Assembly (NCBI GenBank): GCA_965370365.1
Contig: CBDUSP010000012.1
Location: 1-30,011 of the forward strand
Direction of reading: 5' to 3'
Origin: DAIDHZ01 sp965370365
GTDB lineage: Bacteria; Chlamydiota; Chlamydiia; Chlamydiales; SM23-39
Length of the DNA: 30,011 bases
Both the position numbers and the translations under genes were made by a program. This document shows positions 6,155 to 14,218 of this stretch, piece after piece. The notes below the pieces were generated by a model, which saw only the letters and a program-made list of their open reading frames with translations, was not told where the DNA came from and ran no database searches. Within the stretch, counting starts at the first letter, position 1. Each line of letters starts with the position of its first letter.

Positions 6155-7525
6155 TTAAATCGAGGCGACGCGGATTGCCTCATCGACAAGCTCTACGCTG
6201 ATAAGCTCGATCTTCTCTCTCAACGAGGGAGAGATCGCTTTAAAATTCTTCTTTGGCAAGATACACTTCTTAAAGCCCATGTGAATCGCTTCCTTTAGAC
6301 GCGTTTCAATCCGACTCACCCCACGCACTTCGCCGCCTAAACCCACTTCGCCAACTACGATCAGATCCGACGGAAGTGCGTTCCCTACATAGGAAGAGGC
6401 AATGGCGAGGAGAATCCCTAAGTCAATTGCAGGTTCTACAATTTTAAGGCCGCCAGCTAAAGCTACAAAAACATCTGCGTGATGGAGCTGATACCCCACC
6501 CTTTTTTCTAAAACAGCTAAGAGAAGAGCAAGCCTGTTTTGATCGATCCCGGCCGACCGTCTCGACGGCGTTGGAAACACGGTTGGAGAAACAAGCGCCT
6601 GAATCTCTAGTAAAAAAGAGCGGCCTCCTTCAAGCCCCGGAACAATCGCAGATCCTGAAGACTCTTTGACCCTCTCTGCTAAAAAAACGTGCGAGGGGTT
6701 GGGAACTTCGACAAGCCCTTCCTCTTTCATTTGAAAGATCGAGATCTCATCTGTCGAGCCAAAGCGATTCTTAATCGCTCGGAGCATCCGAAACCCGTGC
6801 TGCTTATCCCCTTCAAACTCAAGAACCGTATCGACAAGATGCTCTAAAACGCGCGGGCCTGCAAGCTCGCCCGATTTTGTCACGTGGCCAATTAAAAACG
6901 TCGTGATCCCATGCCCTTTTGCAAGGTGCATAAACTCCATTGCAATTTCTCTGACTTGAACAACAGAACCGGGAGATGATGACAACTCGCCTTTGTAGAC
7001 AATTTGTACTGAGTCGACAATTGCAATGTCTGGTTTTAGCTCATCAATATGCGCTCTGATCGAACCAAAAAGAGTTTCGTTGAGCAAGTAGACATTTTCA
7101 TGATTAATGCCAAGCCTCTGCGCCCTTAAAGACGTTTGCTCTGCAGACTCTTCTCCGCAGATGTACAGCACTTTCAAGCCTTGAGAGGCGTGCGCATTGG
7201 CCATTTGAAGAAGCAGCGTCGACTTACCAACCCCGGGCTCTCCTCCGATTAAAACTAAAGATCCTTCAACGACCCCGCCGCCGAAAAGGCGATCGAGCTC
7301 TCCAATCTTTGTCAGAATTCTCTTCGTCTTTCCAATTTCTACATCGCAAAGACGGATTGGTTTGGCGGCCGTGGTTTTTTTTGTTTCAAAGCGCTGCTTT
7401 TTTTCCTCAAAGCGAATTTCTTCTTGCAGCGTGTTCCAGTTTTGACACCCGCCACAGCTCCCTGTCCATTTGAGTTGCGTATACCCACACTCATTGCAGG
7501 CCCAGGAGACTTTAGTCTTTCCCAT
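6155..7525 (-). CDS. radA: DNA repair protein RadA (Sms)
   Basis: A 456-residue RadA, the usual length. RadA is a RecA-like ATPase that helps process recombination intermediates and promotes branch migration. Domains in order: N-terminal C4 zinc finger (Cys10, Cys13, Cys24, Cys27); RecA-like core with Walker A GEPGVGKST (95-103) and the RadA-specific KNRFGSTDE motif near 250; C-terminal Lon-like (ChlI-type) domain holding VGEVGLGGEVR and ending RVASI. The start codon overlaps the end of rnc by 14 bases, so rnc-radA is a translationally coupled pair, an order also known in Chlamydia. Confidence 0.97.
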   Translation of the reverse strand: MGKTKVSWACNECGYTQLKWTGSCGGCQNWNTLQEEIRFEEKKQRFETKKTTAAKPIRLCDVEIGKTKRILTKIGELDRLFGGGVVEGSLVLIGGEPGVGKSTLLLQMANAHASQGLKVLYICGEESAEQTSLRAQRLGINHENVYLLNETLFGSIRAHIDELKPDIAIVDSVQIVYKGELSSSPGSVVQVREIAMEFMHLAKGHGITTFLIGHVTKSGELAGPRVLEHLVDTVLEFEGDKQHGFRMLRAIKNRFGSTDEISIFQMKEEGLVEVPNPSHVFLAERVKESSGSAIVPGLEGGRSFLLEIQALVSPTVFPTPSRRSAGIDQNRLALLLAVLEKRVGYQLHHADVFVALAGGLKIVEPAIDLGILLAIASSYVGNALPSDLIVVGEVGLGGEVRGVSRIETRLKEAIHMGFKKCILPKKNFKAISPSLREKIELISVELVDEAIRVASI

Positions 7526-8231
7526 GGTCCTCTATTTTTGAGAGCGCATTAAACGCTGCTTTTTGCTCTGCTTGTTTTTTGGATTCACCAACGCCAAGCC
7601 CCATCTCTTTATCCTCGACAAACACCATTACATGAAAGATTTTTGCATGGTCAGGACCCGTCTCTTGCACGACTTTATAAACAGGCGCTTGTTTGTGTTT
7701 TTTTTGCGAGTAGTCTTGAAGCTCTGCCTTAAAATTTCGCGAAGGTGAATCAATGACTGCTTCCATATCCTGAGTAAAGTGGGAAGAGAGAAATGTACTT
7801 GCAGCTCCGATGCCCCCATCGACAAAAATTGCACCAACAAGCGCTTCAAATGCATCTGCCAAGATAGATACCTTTGTCTTTCCCTCACCTAGCGCCTCAC
7901 CCCTCCCAAGCAGTATAAACTCTTGAATCTCTAGCTTTTGCAAGTAGTACGCGCAAGCCCCAGCATCAACAAGGCGCGAGCGCAATTGAGACAAAGGCCC
8001 TTCTGGATATGTCGGAAGTCTATGATATAAAAAATCAGCCATAATCAGCCCAAGCACAGAATCCCCAAAAAACTCGAGCCTCTCATTGTGCTCGGAAATC
8101 TCTTTTCTATGTTCATTAACAAAAGACCTGTGAACCAGAGAGAGAACAAGAAGATCTTTACTATCAAAGACATAGCCAATTCTCTCTTCGATTAGAGGGA
8201 TGTTTTTACGAAGTATTTCTAAAGAGTGCAT
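7512..8231 (-). CDS. rnc: Ribonuclease III
   Basis: A 239-residue RNase III that cuts double-stranded RNA, including rRNA precursors. The catalytic domain holds the signature NERLEFFGDS (49-58) and the second acidic cluster DAFEALVGAIFVDGG. A C-terminal double-stranded-RNA-binding domain (about 162-235) contains FKAELQDYSQKK and ESKKQAEQKAAFNAL. Length is standard. ATG at 8231; its upstream region is a 54-base gap shared with the divergent gene starting at 8286. It overlaps radA by 14 bases. Confidence 0.97.
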   Translation of the reverse strand: MHSLEILRKNIPLIEERIGYVFDSKDLLVLSLVHRSFVNEHRKEISEHNERLEFFGDSVLGLIMADFLYHRLPTYPEGPLSQLRSRLVDAGACAYYLQKLEIQEFILLGRGEALGEGKTKVSILADAFEALVGAIFVDGGIGAASTFLSSHFTQDMEAVIDSPSRNFKAELQDYSQKKHKQAPVYKVVQETGPDHAKIFHVMVFVEDKEMGLGVGESKKQAEQKAAFNALSKIEDHGKD

Positions 8232-8285
8232 GAGGTGATTTTACTCTCTTGCTGTTTTGATGGGAAGTAAGTATGCTCATGGCCC

Positions 8286-8801
8286 ATGAAAACAGCACTT
8301 TTAGCTCAGCAATTTGCTTACTTCCGACAAACCGGTCACGTTCGGCTTGAGGACTTCCCAACAGACTTCGAAGAGATCAGAAAAGTTGCTGAAAAGGCAA
8401 GCTCTCCGCGCGATCTTTGGAGAGATGCTCCTTTTTTAAAAAAGCTGATTCTACGCTCTTTTGGACCCATCGCTTTAGAGCTCACAAAGCAACGCGCGCT
8501 TCGCGTTGGATGTGATCTATGGGTTCAAGGGAAACTCGATGCTGAAAAACTAGAAGATCTCTTTTGCTTTCAAGGATGCGCTTGCATTTTCTTTCTTTCC
8601 GAAGATGGGGGCTTAGATATTTTTGATTCTTTATCAGAGGATCCTCTTCCAGAAGCTGGGTATCTCGTGCTGTTTACATTGGAAAACGCTGTTCTTATTG
8701 ACAATCCAAAAGATCCGTTTGTCGCCCAGACAAGAAGTTTGGGATACGGCTACGGCGATCGCTTAAAAAATGAGTTTCATCCACTGATTGCGCCTAAATG
8801 A
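8286..8801 (+). CDS. Uncharacterised protein beside rnc, possibly a CT296-type protein
   Basis: A 171-residue soluble protein without signal or membrane segment. In C. trachomatis the gene next to rnc is CT296. Its structure was reported to resemble Fe(II)/2-oxoglutarate-dependent enzymes, although no enzymatic activity is established. The start here, AQQFAYFRQTGHVRLEDFP, has the look of the first helix and strand of that fold (phytanoyl-CoA-hydroxylase-like proteins begin in a similar way). No convincing His-x-Asp...His metal triad can be picked out: ACIFFLSEDGGLDIFDS lies in the right place but has no histidine. The assignment therefore rests on position and N-terminal resemblance. Divergent from rnc; start at 8286 is the first in-frame ATG. 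Confidence 0.55.
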   Translation: MKTALLAQQFAYFRQTGHVRLEDFPTDFEEIRKVAEKASSPRDLWRDAPFLKKLILRSFGPIALELTKQRALRVGCDLWVQGKLDAEKLEDLFCFQGCACIFFLSEDGGLDIFDSLSEDPLPEAGYLVLFTLENAVLIDNPKDPFVAQTRSLGYGYGDRLKNEFHPLIAPK

Positions 8802-8807
8802 TTTAAA

Positions 8808-8935
8808 AGGATCCGCTAACGCTTGCAGGATAAAAGAGGCCACGTCTACGAAACTGAGTTTCATTCGTTCAGCGAATAGAATTCTTGGAGGAAAATTAAC
8901 AGGATAAGCTTATCCTGCCACCGCGTCAGCGGCAA
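8808..8935. repeat. Modular GCAGGAT-hairpin repeat, short cluster
   Basis: AGGATCCGCTAACGCTTGCAGGAT (modules around 8809-8833) is followed by small hairpins GAAACTGAGTTTC and ATTCGTTCAGCGAAT. Then come AAAATTAACAGGAT, the palindrome CAGGATAAGCTTATCCTG (8900-8917), and CCACCGCGTCAGCGG. The same words build the large cluster at 22433-22990 and the partial copy at 29968-30011. It fills the gap between two convergent genes. Confidence 0.75.
8892..8917 (-). terminator. Possible terminator after the amino acid permease gene
   Basis: On the minus strand the 18-base perfect palindrome CAGGATAAGCTTATCCTG is followed by TTAATTTTCC, about 36 bases beyond the permease stop. It is part of the repeat cluster, so termination may be a borrowed role. 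The T-run is interrupted. Confidence 0.4.
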
Positions 8936-8952
8936 TCTTGTTTTTTACAGCT

Positions 8953-10146
8953 TTAAATGAACATCTTTGACAACCGATAAAGCAGAACTGCCGATGCAAA
9001 GCTAAAAACAAGCCCCAGCGTCAACTTTCCACCTGCAACTGTATATGGCCCTTGCATGTTCTTACGATAGCGCCCTACCCACACGATCATCACAGGGAGA
9101 ATCCCAAATAAGACAGCATCCACAAATCCCCCTGCAAATCCAAGCGCAGCAAGAAAGAGATTTGGATAGATAAGCGTAAAAATCGTCGGAGGAATCAGCA
9201 CACACCCGAAAAGAAGCGCGTCGTTTTGAAAAAAGGGAACTTTTTTGAGCCCATCTTTTAAAAAATCTAAAAAGGCAAGTGTCGACACAGCAAAGGGTGT
9301 AACAATTGCAAAAAACGAAAAAGCATTTGCAAAAAAGATCACAGACGACGACTCGGACGCCTTTTTCAAGAGCCCCGTTACCATGTCCCCTTCAGAGACA
9401 ATCTTTGAAACATCCATGTCTGGCAAGATTCCAAGGATCACAAAGTTCCAAAGAAAATACACGCAAAAAGGGATGAAATTCCCAATCAAAATTGCCTGCC
9501 GAATCACCTTCACGTTTTTCTTCACAAAGTAGATCACTGTCGGAACTAAATTCTGATATCCAAAGCAGATAAAGAGAATCGGGATTGTTGCAGCAGCAGC
9601 TGTCCAGTTTTTATGAAGCAACTGACTCGCCTCAACCTGCGGCAAACCCAGAACAACGAGCGCTCCATAAGAAATCGCTAAGCCCAAAAGAAAAACACGG
9701 CTGATATAGCTCACCGACCTTGTTCCCGTGTACACAATGCCACTCACCACAAGAACACAAAGAAAAATACCAATCTCTCTTGAAAATGTTCCCTCAAAAA
9801 GAAAAGAGATCAGGCTTGTAAAGAGCTGTCCGCCACCTTCTATGTAGGCAACAAAAAGACAGTAAAAGAGAAAGCAAAAAAAGCTCCATGCAACCCACTT
9901 TCCCGTTTTTCCAAGAGTGAATTTACAAAGAGAAATCATATGCACTTTGTCTTCAAACCACAAAGCCGCTTCCACAAGCAAAAGTCCCGTACTACAGGCA
10001 AACAGATATGCAAGGATCATCGCAAGGGTAGATGGAATAAAGCCAGCGGCCGCACTCACAACAGGAAGTCCAAGCATGCCAGAGCCAATGCAACTCCCTG
10101 TAATTAAAAGCGTTGCACCTATTGCAGATCCTTGTTTTTGCGTCAT
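8953..10146 (-). CDS. tyrP: Aromatic amino acid permease, TyrP/HAAAP family
   Basis: A 397-residue inner-membrane protein with about eleven hydrophobic segments. It belongs to the hydroxy/aromatic amino acid permease family, which imports tyrosine or tryptophan by proton symport. The N-terminal AIGATLLITGSCIGSGMLGL matches the conserved first unwound helix of the family, and WTAAAATIPILFICFGYQN the central one. Length fits TyrP (about 400). Auxotrophic chlamydiae carry one or more tyrP copies, so uptake from the host is the expected role; substrate choice between Tyr and Trp cannot be read from sequence. AGGAG lies seven bases before the ATG at 10146, within the end of the preceding small gene, which stops three bases upstream. 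Co-transcription with the two upstream genes is likely. Confidence 0.92.
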   Translation of the reverse strand: MTQKQGSAIGATLLITGSCIGSGMLGLPVVSAAAGFIPSTLAMILAYLFACSTGLLLVEAALWFEDKVHMISLCKFTLGKTGKWVAWSFFCFLFYCLFVAYIEGGGQLFTSLISFLFEGTFSREIGIFLCVLVVSGIVYTGTRSVSYISRVFLLGLAISYGALVVLGLPQVEASQLLHKNWTAAAATIPILFICFGYQNLVPTVIYFVKKNVKVIRQAILIGNFIPFCVYFLWNFVILGILPDMDVSKIVSEGDMVTGLLKKASESSSVIFFANAFSFFAIVTPFAVSTLAFLDFLKDGLKKVPFFQNDALLFGCVLIPPTIFTLIYPNLFLAALGFAGGFVDAVLFGILPVMIVWVGRYRKNMQGPYTVAGGKLTLGLVFSFASAVLLYRLSKMFI

Positions 10147-10149
10147 TTT

Positions 10150-10350
10150 TTATCTCCTAAAAAAATGAATGCTTCCCGCTGCGAGCGCGGCAAAACCGAC
10201 AGTTGCTATTACGAAATCCCGAGTTTGATCAGCGGCTTGTGTTGAAGTAAGTTGTTTTCCACTTCTTTCAATACAGCGATCAGCTCCAATGCCAAGCGCA
10301 CAAGAACCTCCAGCAATTAAAAACCATTCTATTACGCTATTATTATTCAA
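10150..10350 (-). CDS. Tiny membrane protein with two hydrophobic segments
   Basis: 66 residues from the TTG at 10350, with hydrophobic stretches at about 9-23 (FLIAGGSCALGIGA) and 47-62 (VIATVGFAALAAGSIHF) joined by a polar loop. AAAGG sits eight bases before the TTG. GTG codons at 10359 and 10356 are in frame but overlap or crowd that ribosome binding site. It lies between a secreted protein gene and the permease, 21 and 3 bases from them, so it is probably part of a three-gene operon. No family recognised. It might be a holin-like or transporter-associated peptide, but nothing in the sequence proves it. Confidence 0.55.
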   Translation of the reverse strand: MNNNSVIEWFLIAGGSCALGIGADRCIERSGKQLTSTQAADQTRDFVIATVGFAALAAGSIHFFRR

Positions 10351-10371
10351 CCACACCACCTTTCTATTCTA

Positions 10372-11166
10372 TTAATTTTGAGTAAATATAATTTGCACCA
10401 CCTGATCAGGAGCAACAACAACGGTCGCAAATCCTTCTCTCGTTGTAAACTGATTCGGCCTTGGAGGCTTGAATGTCACTAAAAGTAATGACCCATTCGG
10501 AGCCACTGTCGAAGAAGCGTTTTGGACTTGCGGAATCAATCCATTGACAATCAGCGAGTTCGAGGAAATTCCTCCAGTGTAGAACGGACCATCAAGTGTT
10601 GTTTGTATACTCACCGGAGAAATCGATGAACGCGCATTTGCACGAGGAGCCGTCACTAAAAAATTGACGGCCTCTTCGATGTCCAAAGCTCTTTGCGATA
10701 AATCCACAGAAAAAATCGGCAAGGTTCCTGCCGGAACAGACGATGTAAAAACGCTTGTGGCAGATATAGTCGTTGGCGAGAAAACAAGCTCGATTGTTTG
10801 CTCAACAGGAATTGCAACATAGCCAAAACTCGTGCCACTTTCATCCTTTCCCACGTTCCCTTTGGGCAGAGCATTCGTCGGCAGAAGATAGGCGATGAGT
10901 AAAATCGTGCTATGTGTTGTCGGCGTGATCGACTGAATATTTGTGATCAGCCCATTTTTCGTTGTTTGCAGAGCAATTTGTGATCGATCCGTCTTAAAAG
11001 GTGCGCTATTGAGCGTGTTAAAATGCGCGATAATATCGACTCCCCTTTCAGATGGGGAAATTGGGAAAATGATCACAGACCCGTTGGAGTTTTCTGAAAA
11101 GGTAAAGCTCCCCTGCGCAAACAACGAACAGGAAAAAAAGCAAATCGCAAGCACTCTTTTGAACAT
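10372..11166 (-). CDS. Secreted beta-rich protein with two related halves, unknown function
   Basis: 264 residues beginning with a signal peptide (MFKRVLAICFFSCSLFAQG). The mature part is Thr/Ser/Val-rich with many short alternating hydrophobic stretches, typical of beta sandwiches. Two halves correspond: IALQTTKNGL (64-73) with VSIQTTLDGP (185-194), STILLIAYLLP with GSLLLVTFKPP, and FGYVAIPVEQTIELVFSP with GFATVVVAPDQVVQIIFTQ. This points to an internal duplication of a roughly 100-residue domain. It is probably periplasmic or surface-exposed. The frame opens with TTG at 11184, but the ATG at 11166 gives the clean signal sequence. Divergent from the kinase-like gene (88-base gap). It heads the cluster with the tiny membrane protein and the permease. 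Confidence 0.7.
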   Translation of the reverse strand: MFKRVLAICFFSCSLFAQGSFTFSENSNGSVIIFPISPSERGVDIIAHFNTLNSAPFKTDRSQIALQTTKNGLITNIQSITPTTHSTILLIAYLLPTNALPKGNVGKDESGTSFGYVAIPVEQTIELVFSPTTISATSVFTSSVPAGTLPIFSVDLSQRALDIEEAVNFLVTAPRANARSSISPVSIQTTLDGPFYTGGISSNSLIVNGLIPQVQNASSTVAPNGSLLLVTFKPPRPNQFTTREGFATVVVAPDQVVQIIFTQN

Positions 11167-11254
11167 AGAGGAAGAGCATACCAAGAGATTCCATTTATCA
11201 AGAAATCTTTTCTCATTTGAGAAAAAGTTTGATCACGCTATTCTTGCATCTGTC

Positions 11255-12091
11255 ATGAAAAAAACCATCGCCATCACGTGTATTTGCCTCTTTTCTTTAC
11301 TCATCGGGAAAGGGGTTTACCATGCACGTAAAGGCCTCAGCCTTCGCAGAGTCCAAGGCCTTGAGCAAACCTTTAGCTCCTCTCAAGTTGATCCCGAGAC
11401 AAAAAAAACCCTCTCTCAAGACTTTTATTACCTTGGAAGAGGAAGACAATGCTTTGCTTTTGAAAGCAAAGACGAGAAATATGTCCTCAAATTTCCTCGT
11501 ACAGACATTTACAGGCTCCCCTTTTGGGCCCGCGCGTTTGGATCTCATGCATATCAAAAAACACTCTTGGAAAGTAAAGAGAAGAGAAAGCGATTCATCT
11601 TTGAAAGCTTCCATCTTGCTAAGGAAGAGCTGCAGGATATTACAGGGGTTCTCTTCTCACATTTAGGAAAAAGTGAAAAAACAACAGATACGCTCTCTCT
11701 TATCGATGCGCTTGGGTTTAAACACACACTCCCTCTGCACTCCAGCATCTTTATTTTGCAGGAAAAACATTCTCTTTGGACGGCTGCTTTTTTAAAGGCT
11801 CAAGACTTAAGAGAAAAGGAGCGCATTTTAAATGCGCTTGTCGATGCTATTATGAAAAGAGCACAAAAAGGCATTTTAAATCGCGATCGTTCATTTTTAC
11901 GTAACTATGGATTTGATGGAGAAAAAGTCTATCAGATCGATGTTGGCTCTTTTTTCAGAAGTAAGAATCTCGATTCAGAACAGGCCTATCAAAAATCCGC
12001 GCGTGATTCACTTGAACCCATTCACGAATGGCTCAAGAAAACGGATCCTGAAATGTTACAGGTTCTCAATAAGCGACTTACAGAACTTTAG
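11255..12091 (+). CDS. Membrane-anchored protein with kinase-like motifs
   Basis: 278 residues with an N-terminal hydrophobic anchor or signal (residues 4-19). The rest shows the order of a protein kinase or aminoglycoside-phosphotransferase-type fold. There is a glycine loop YYLGRGRQCFAFES (58-71) with a lysine in YVLKFPR (Lys79). A hinge-like IFILQEKHSL (165-174) follows. A catalytic-loop-like NRDRSFLRN (Asp211, Asn217) comes next, and IDVGSF supplies a DFG-like Asp229. The Asp-to-Asn spacing is one residue longer than the usual HRDxxxxN. The frame is open back to 10943, but that part is antisense to the secreted protein; the ATG at 11255 starts the hydrophobic segment. Substrate and activity are unknown. 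The anchor would place the domain in the periplasm or, if uncleaved and inverted, in the cytoplasm. The divergent neighbour encodes a secreted protein. The kinase call is motif-level inference. Confidence 0.6.
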   Translation: MKKTIAITCICLFSLLIGKGVYHARKGLSLRRVQGLEQTFSSSQVDPETKKTLSQDFYYLGRGRQCFAFESKDEKYVLKFPRTDIYRLPFWARAFGSHAYQKTLLESKEKRKRFIFESFHLAKEELQDITGVLFSHLGKSEKTTDTLSLIDALGFKHTLPLHSSIFILQEKHSLWTAAFLKAQDLREKERILNALVDAIMKRAQKGILNRDRSFLRNYGFDGEKVYQIDVGSFFRSKNLDSEQAYQKSARDSLEPIHEWLKKTDPEMLQVLNKRLTEL

Positions 12092-12101
12092 GAGACACCC
12101 T

Positions 12102-14090
12102 CTAAGACATCAGTCTTTCGACAATTGCATCGACAGTAAAGCCAAACTCTTCGGCCAGATCCGCCTGCGGAGCTGAAAGTCCAAAGCCTTCCATGCAAAT
12201 CGCAACGCCTTCTCTGCCAATATATTTGTGCCACCCAAACTCACTTGCCGCTTCAATCGCAACACGCACTCCCAAATCACCACCAGCAATCGACTCTTTA
12301 TACGCCGCATCCTGCTTTTCAAAAATAGCAGAGCATGGCATTGAAACGACACGAACGTCTTTTTCTAAGCTTTCAAGTCTCTCAGCAACTTCCATAGCAA
12401 GATGCAACTCCGATCCGGTAGAAAAAATGGTGAAGTCTGGCTTTTTCTTCTCTTTGCGAGCGATGTAGGCACCCTTTCCAACTCCTTGATTATAAGGAAC
12501 TTGCGTGCATTCCAACAAGGGAAGTCCTTGACGCGAGAGAACAATTGCAGTTGGGCCTTTGTATTCTAAAGCTGCGATCCATGCCATCTTTACCTCATTT
12601 GAGTCTCCAGGACGGATCACATGCAGATTCGGCATTGCTCGCAGTGATGCGAGTTGCTCAATTGGCTGATGCGTTGGTCCATCTTCTCCAAGAAAAACAG
12701 AATCATGCGTAAATTGGTAGATCGTATGATAGGGAGAAAGAGCTGCCAAGCGAATTGCATTTCTCATGTAATCGGAAAACGTAAAAAACGTCCCGCAATA
12801 AGGCTGAAAAAATCCGCAAAGAGCAAGGCCGCTTGTGATTGTTGCCATCGCAAACTCACGAACGCCAAACTTAAGGTTTCTTCCTGCAAAATTGTCCGGC
12901 ACGATGATCGGAAAATCCTTCATCATTGTCAAGTCAGAGCAGGAAAGATCTGCGGAACCACCAATTAATTGGGGAAGCCACTTTCCAAGCGATTGGAGAA
13001 TTGTTTGCGATGCGGCTCTTCCCCCAATGGGCGTTTTGATTTCAATCGCGTTTAAACGTTCTTCTAAATTCTCAGGAAGAGTGTGACTCTTCATTTGTTT
13101 ATATTCTTTTGCAAGATCGGGATGTGCACTTTCCCACTTTGTAAACATCTCATTCCAAGCCTGTTCTAAAGCAGCGTCTTTCCCAAGTTTTTCTTCAAAA
13201 AATGATGCAACTTCACTCGAAACATAAAACTCCTCCTTCGAAATTCCAAGCGCTTCTTTTGTGAGAGCAACTTCATCAGGGCCTAAAGGAGCTCCATGCG
13301 CTTTTGATGTCCCCTCTTTATTTGGAGAGCCTCTTCCGATCACCGTTGTAAGCTCAATGAACACCGGTTTGTCTTGTTTTTTCTGCAAAGCAGTAAACAC
13401 CTCTTCCATTCGATCAAAATCGTATCCATCAACGGAAAAAACATCCCACCCATAAGCCTTATAGCGCGCTTTTGTGTCCTCTGTAAAACACTCAGATGTC
13501 GGGCCATCTAAACAGATGTGATTGGCGTCGTGAATTAAAATGAGATTGTCCAATTTCAAGTGTCCTGCAAACGAAGAGGCTTCAGAGGAAATTCCCTCCA
13601 TTAAGCAACCATCTCCCGCAACCGCATAGACCTTGTTATTAAAAAGAGGAAACCCTTCTCGATTAAATTTTTTGGCGAGCATCTTCATCCCCAAGGCCAT
13701 TCCAACCGCATTTCCAACGCCTTGTCCAAGGGGTCCTGTTGTCGCCTCTATACCATCGGTATGTCCATACTCAGGATGTCCCGGAGTCTTTGAATGCAGT
13801 TGCCGAAAGTTTTTGATTTCATCCATGGAAAGATCAAAGCCCGCAAGATGCAAACATGAATAAAGCCACATGGACCCGTGCCCTGCAGAAAGAACGAGGC
13901 GATCGCGATTTGCCCAAGAAGAGTTTTTGGGATTGTAGCGCATTAAAGATCCGTAGAGATACGCGCCAAGCTCTGCACAACCCATAGGCATCCCCGGGTG
14001 TCCTGAATTTGCCTTCTGCACAGCGTCCATAGAAAGGCCGCGAATTGTCATTGCAATTGCGCTTAAGCTATTTTTCAGATCTTCTTTCAT
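12102..14090 (-). CDS. tkt: Transketolase
   Basis: A 662-residue thiamine-diphosphate enzyme of the non-oxidative pentose phosphate pathway, moving two-carbon units between ketose and aldose phosphates. Visible features are the N-terminal substrate segment KANSGHPGMPMGCAELG, the TDP-binding motif GDGCLMEG with Asn downstream in HDANHICLDG, the TGPLGQGVGNAVGMA loop, and the pyrimidine-domain segment FTHDSVFLGEDGPTHQPIEQ. Length is that of full transketolase. AGAGAGGAAAA before ATG 14090 is a good ribosome binding site. It is convergent with the kinase-like gene (10-base gap, no terminator seen) and divergent from sppA. Confidence 0.97.
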   Translation of the reverse strand: MKEDLKNSLSAIAMTIRGLSMDAVQKANSGHPGMPMGCAELGAYLYGSLMRYNPKNSSWANRDRLVLSAGHGSMWLYSCLHLAGFDLSMDEIKNFRQLHSKTPGHPEYGHTDGIEATTGPLGQGVGNAVGMALGMKMLAKKFNREGFPLFNNKVYAVAGDGCLMEGISSEASSFAGHLKLDNLILIHDANHICLDGPTSECFTEDTKARYKAYGWDVFSVDGYDFDRMEEVFTALQKKQDKPVFIELTTVIGRGSPNKEGTSKAHGAPLGPDEVALTKEALGISKEEFYVSSEVASFFEEKLGKDAALEQAWNEMFTKWESAHPDLAKEYKQMKSHTLPENLEERLNAIEIKTPIGGRAASQTILQSLGKWLPQLIGGSADLSCSDLTMMKDFPIIVPDNFAGRNLKFGVREFAMATITSGLALCGFFQPYCGTFFTFSDYMRNAIRLAALSPYHTIYQFTHDSVFLGEDGPTHQPIEQLASLRAMPNLHVIRPGDSNEVKMAWIAALEYKGPTAIVLSRQGLPLLECTQVPYNQGVGKGAYIARKEKKKPDFTIFSTGSELHLAMEVAERLESLEKDVRVVSMPCSAIFEKQDAAYKESIAGGDLGVRVAIEAASEFGWHKYIGREGVAICMEGFGLSAPQADLAEEFGFTVDAIVERLMS

Positions 14091-14117
14091 TTTTCCTCTC
14101 TAGGTCATCCTGCTCGT

Positions 14118-14123
14118 AGTATA
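14118..14123 (-). promoter_or_regulatory. Possible -10 box of the tkt promoter
   Basis: TATACT on the minus strand lies 28 bases before the tkt ATG, leaving about 20 bases of leader with the ribosome binding site. The -35 region upstream is poor (AT-rich), so this is tentative. Confidence 0.3.
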
Positions 14124-14161
14124 AGCATATGTATTTTTTTAACTCTACCCAAAGTTCAGGT

Positions 14162-14189
14162 TTGCAAAATGTGGCGCATTCTTTATACT
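14162..14189 (+). promoter_or_regulatory. Promoter for the sppA-polA-coaE-rho operon
   Basis: TTGCAA (14162-14167), 16-base spacer, TATACT (14184-14189). RNA would start near 14196, which rules out the upstream ATG at 14129 and supports the sppA start at 14219. Downstream genes overlap, so this probably drives all four. Confidence 0.55.
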
Positions 14190-14218
14190 CGGACTTCAAA
14201 CAACAGTCGGGGATGTAC

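Noticed and set aside
10943..11254. N-terminal extension of the kinase-like gene
   Set aside because: It is antisense to the secreted protein's coding region, and the hydrophobic anchor starts at the ATG at 11255.
14129..14218. Upstream start for sppA
   Set aside because: It lies before and inside the promoter at 14162-14189 and would add 30 residues absent from the family.
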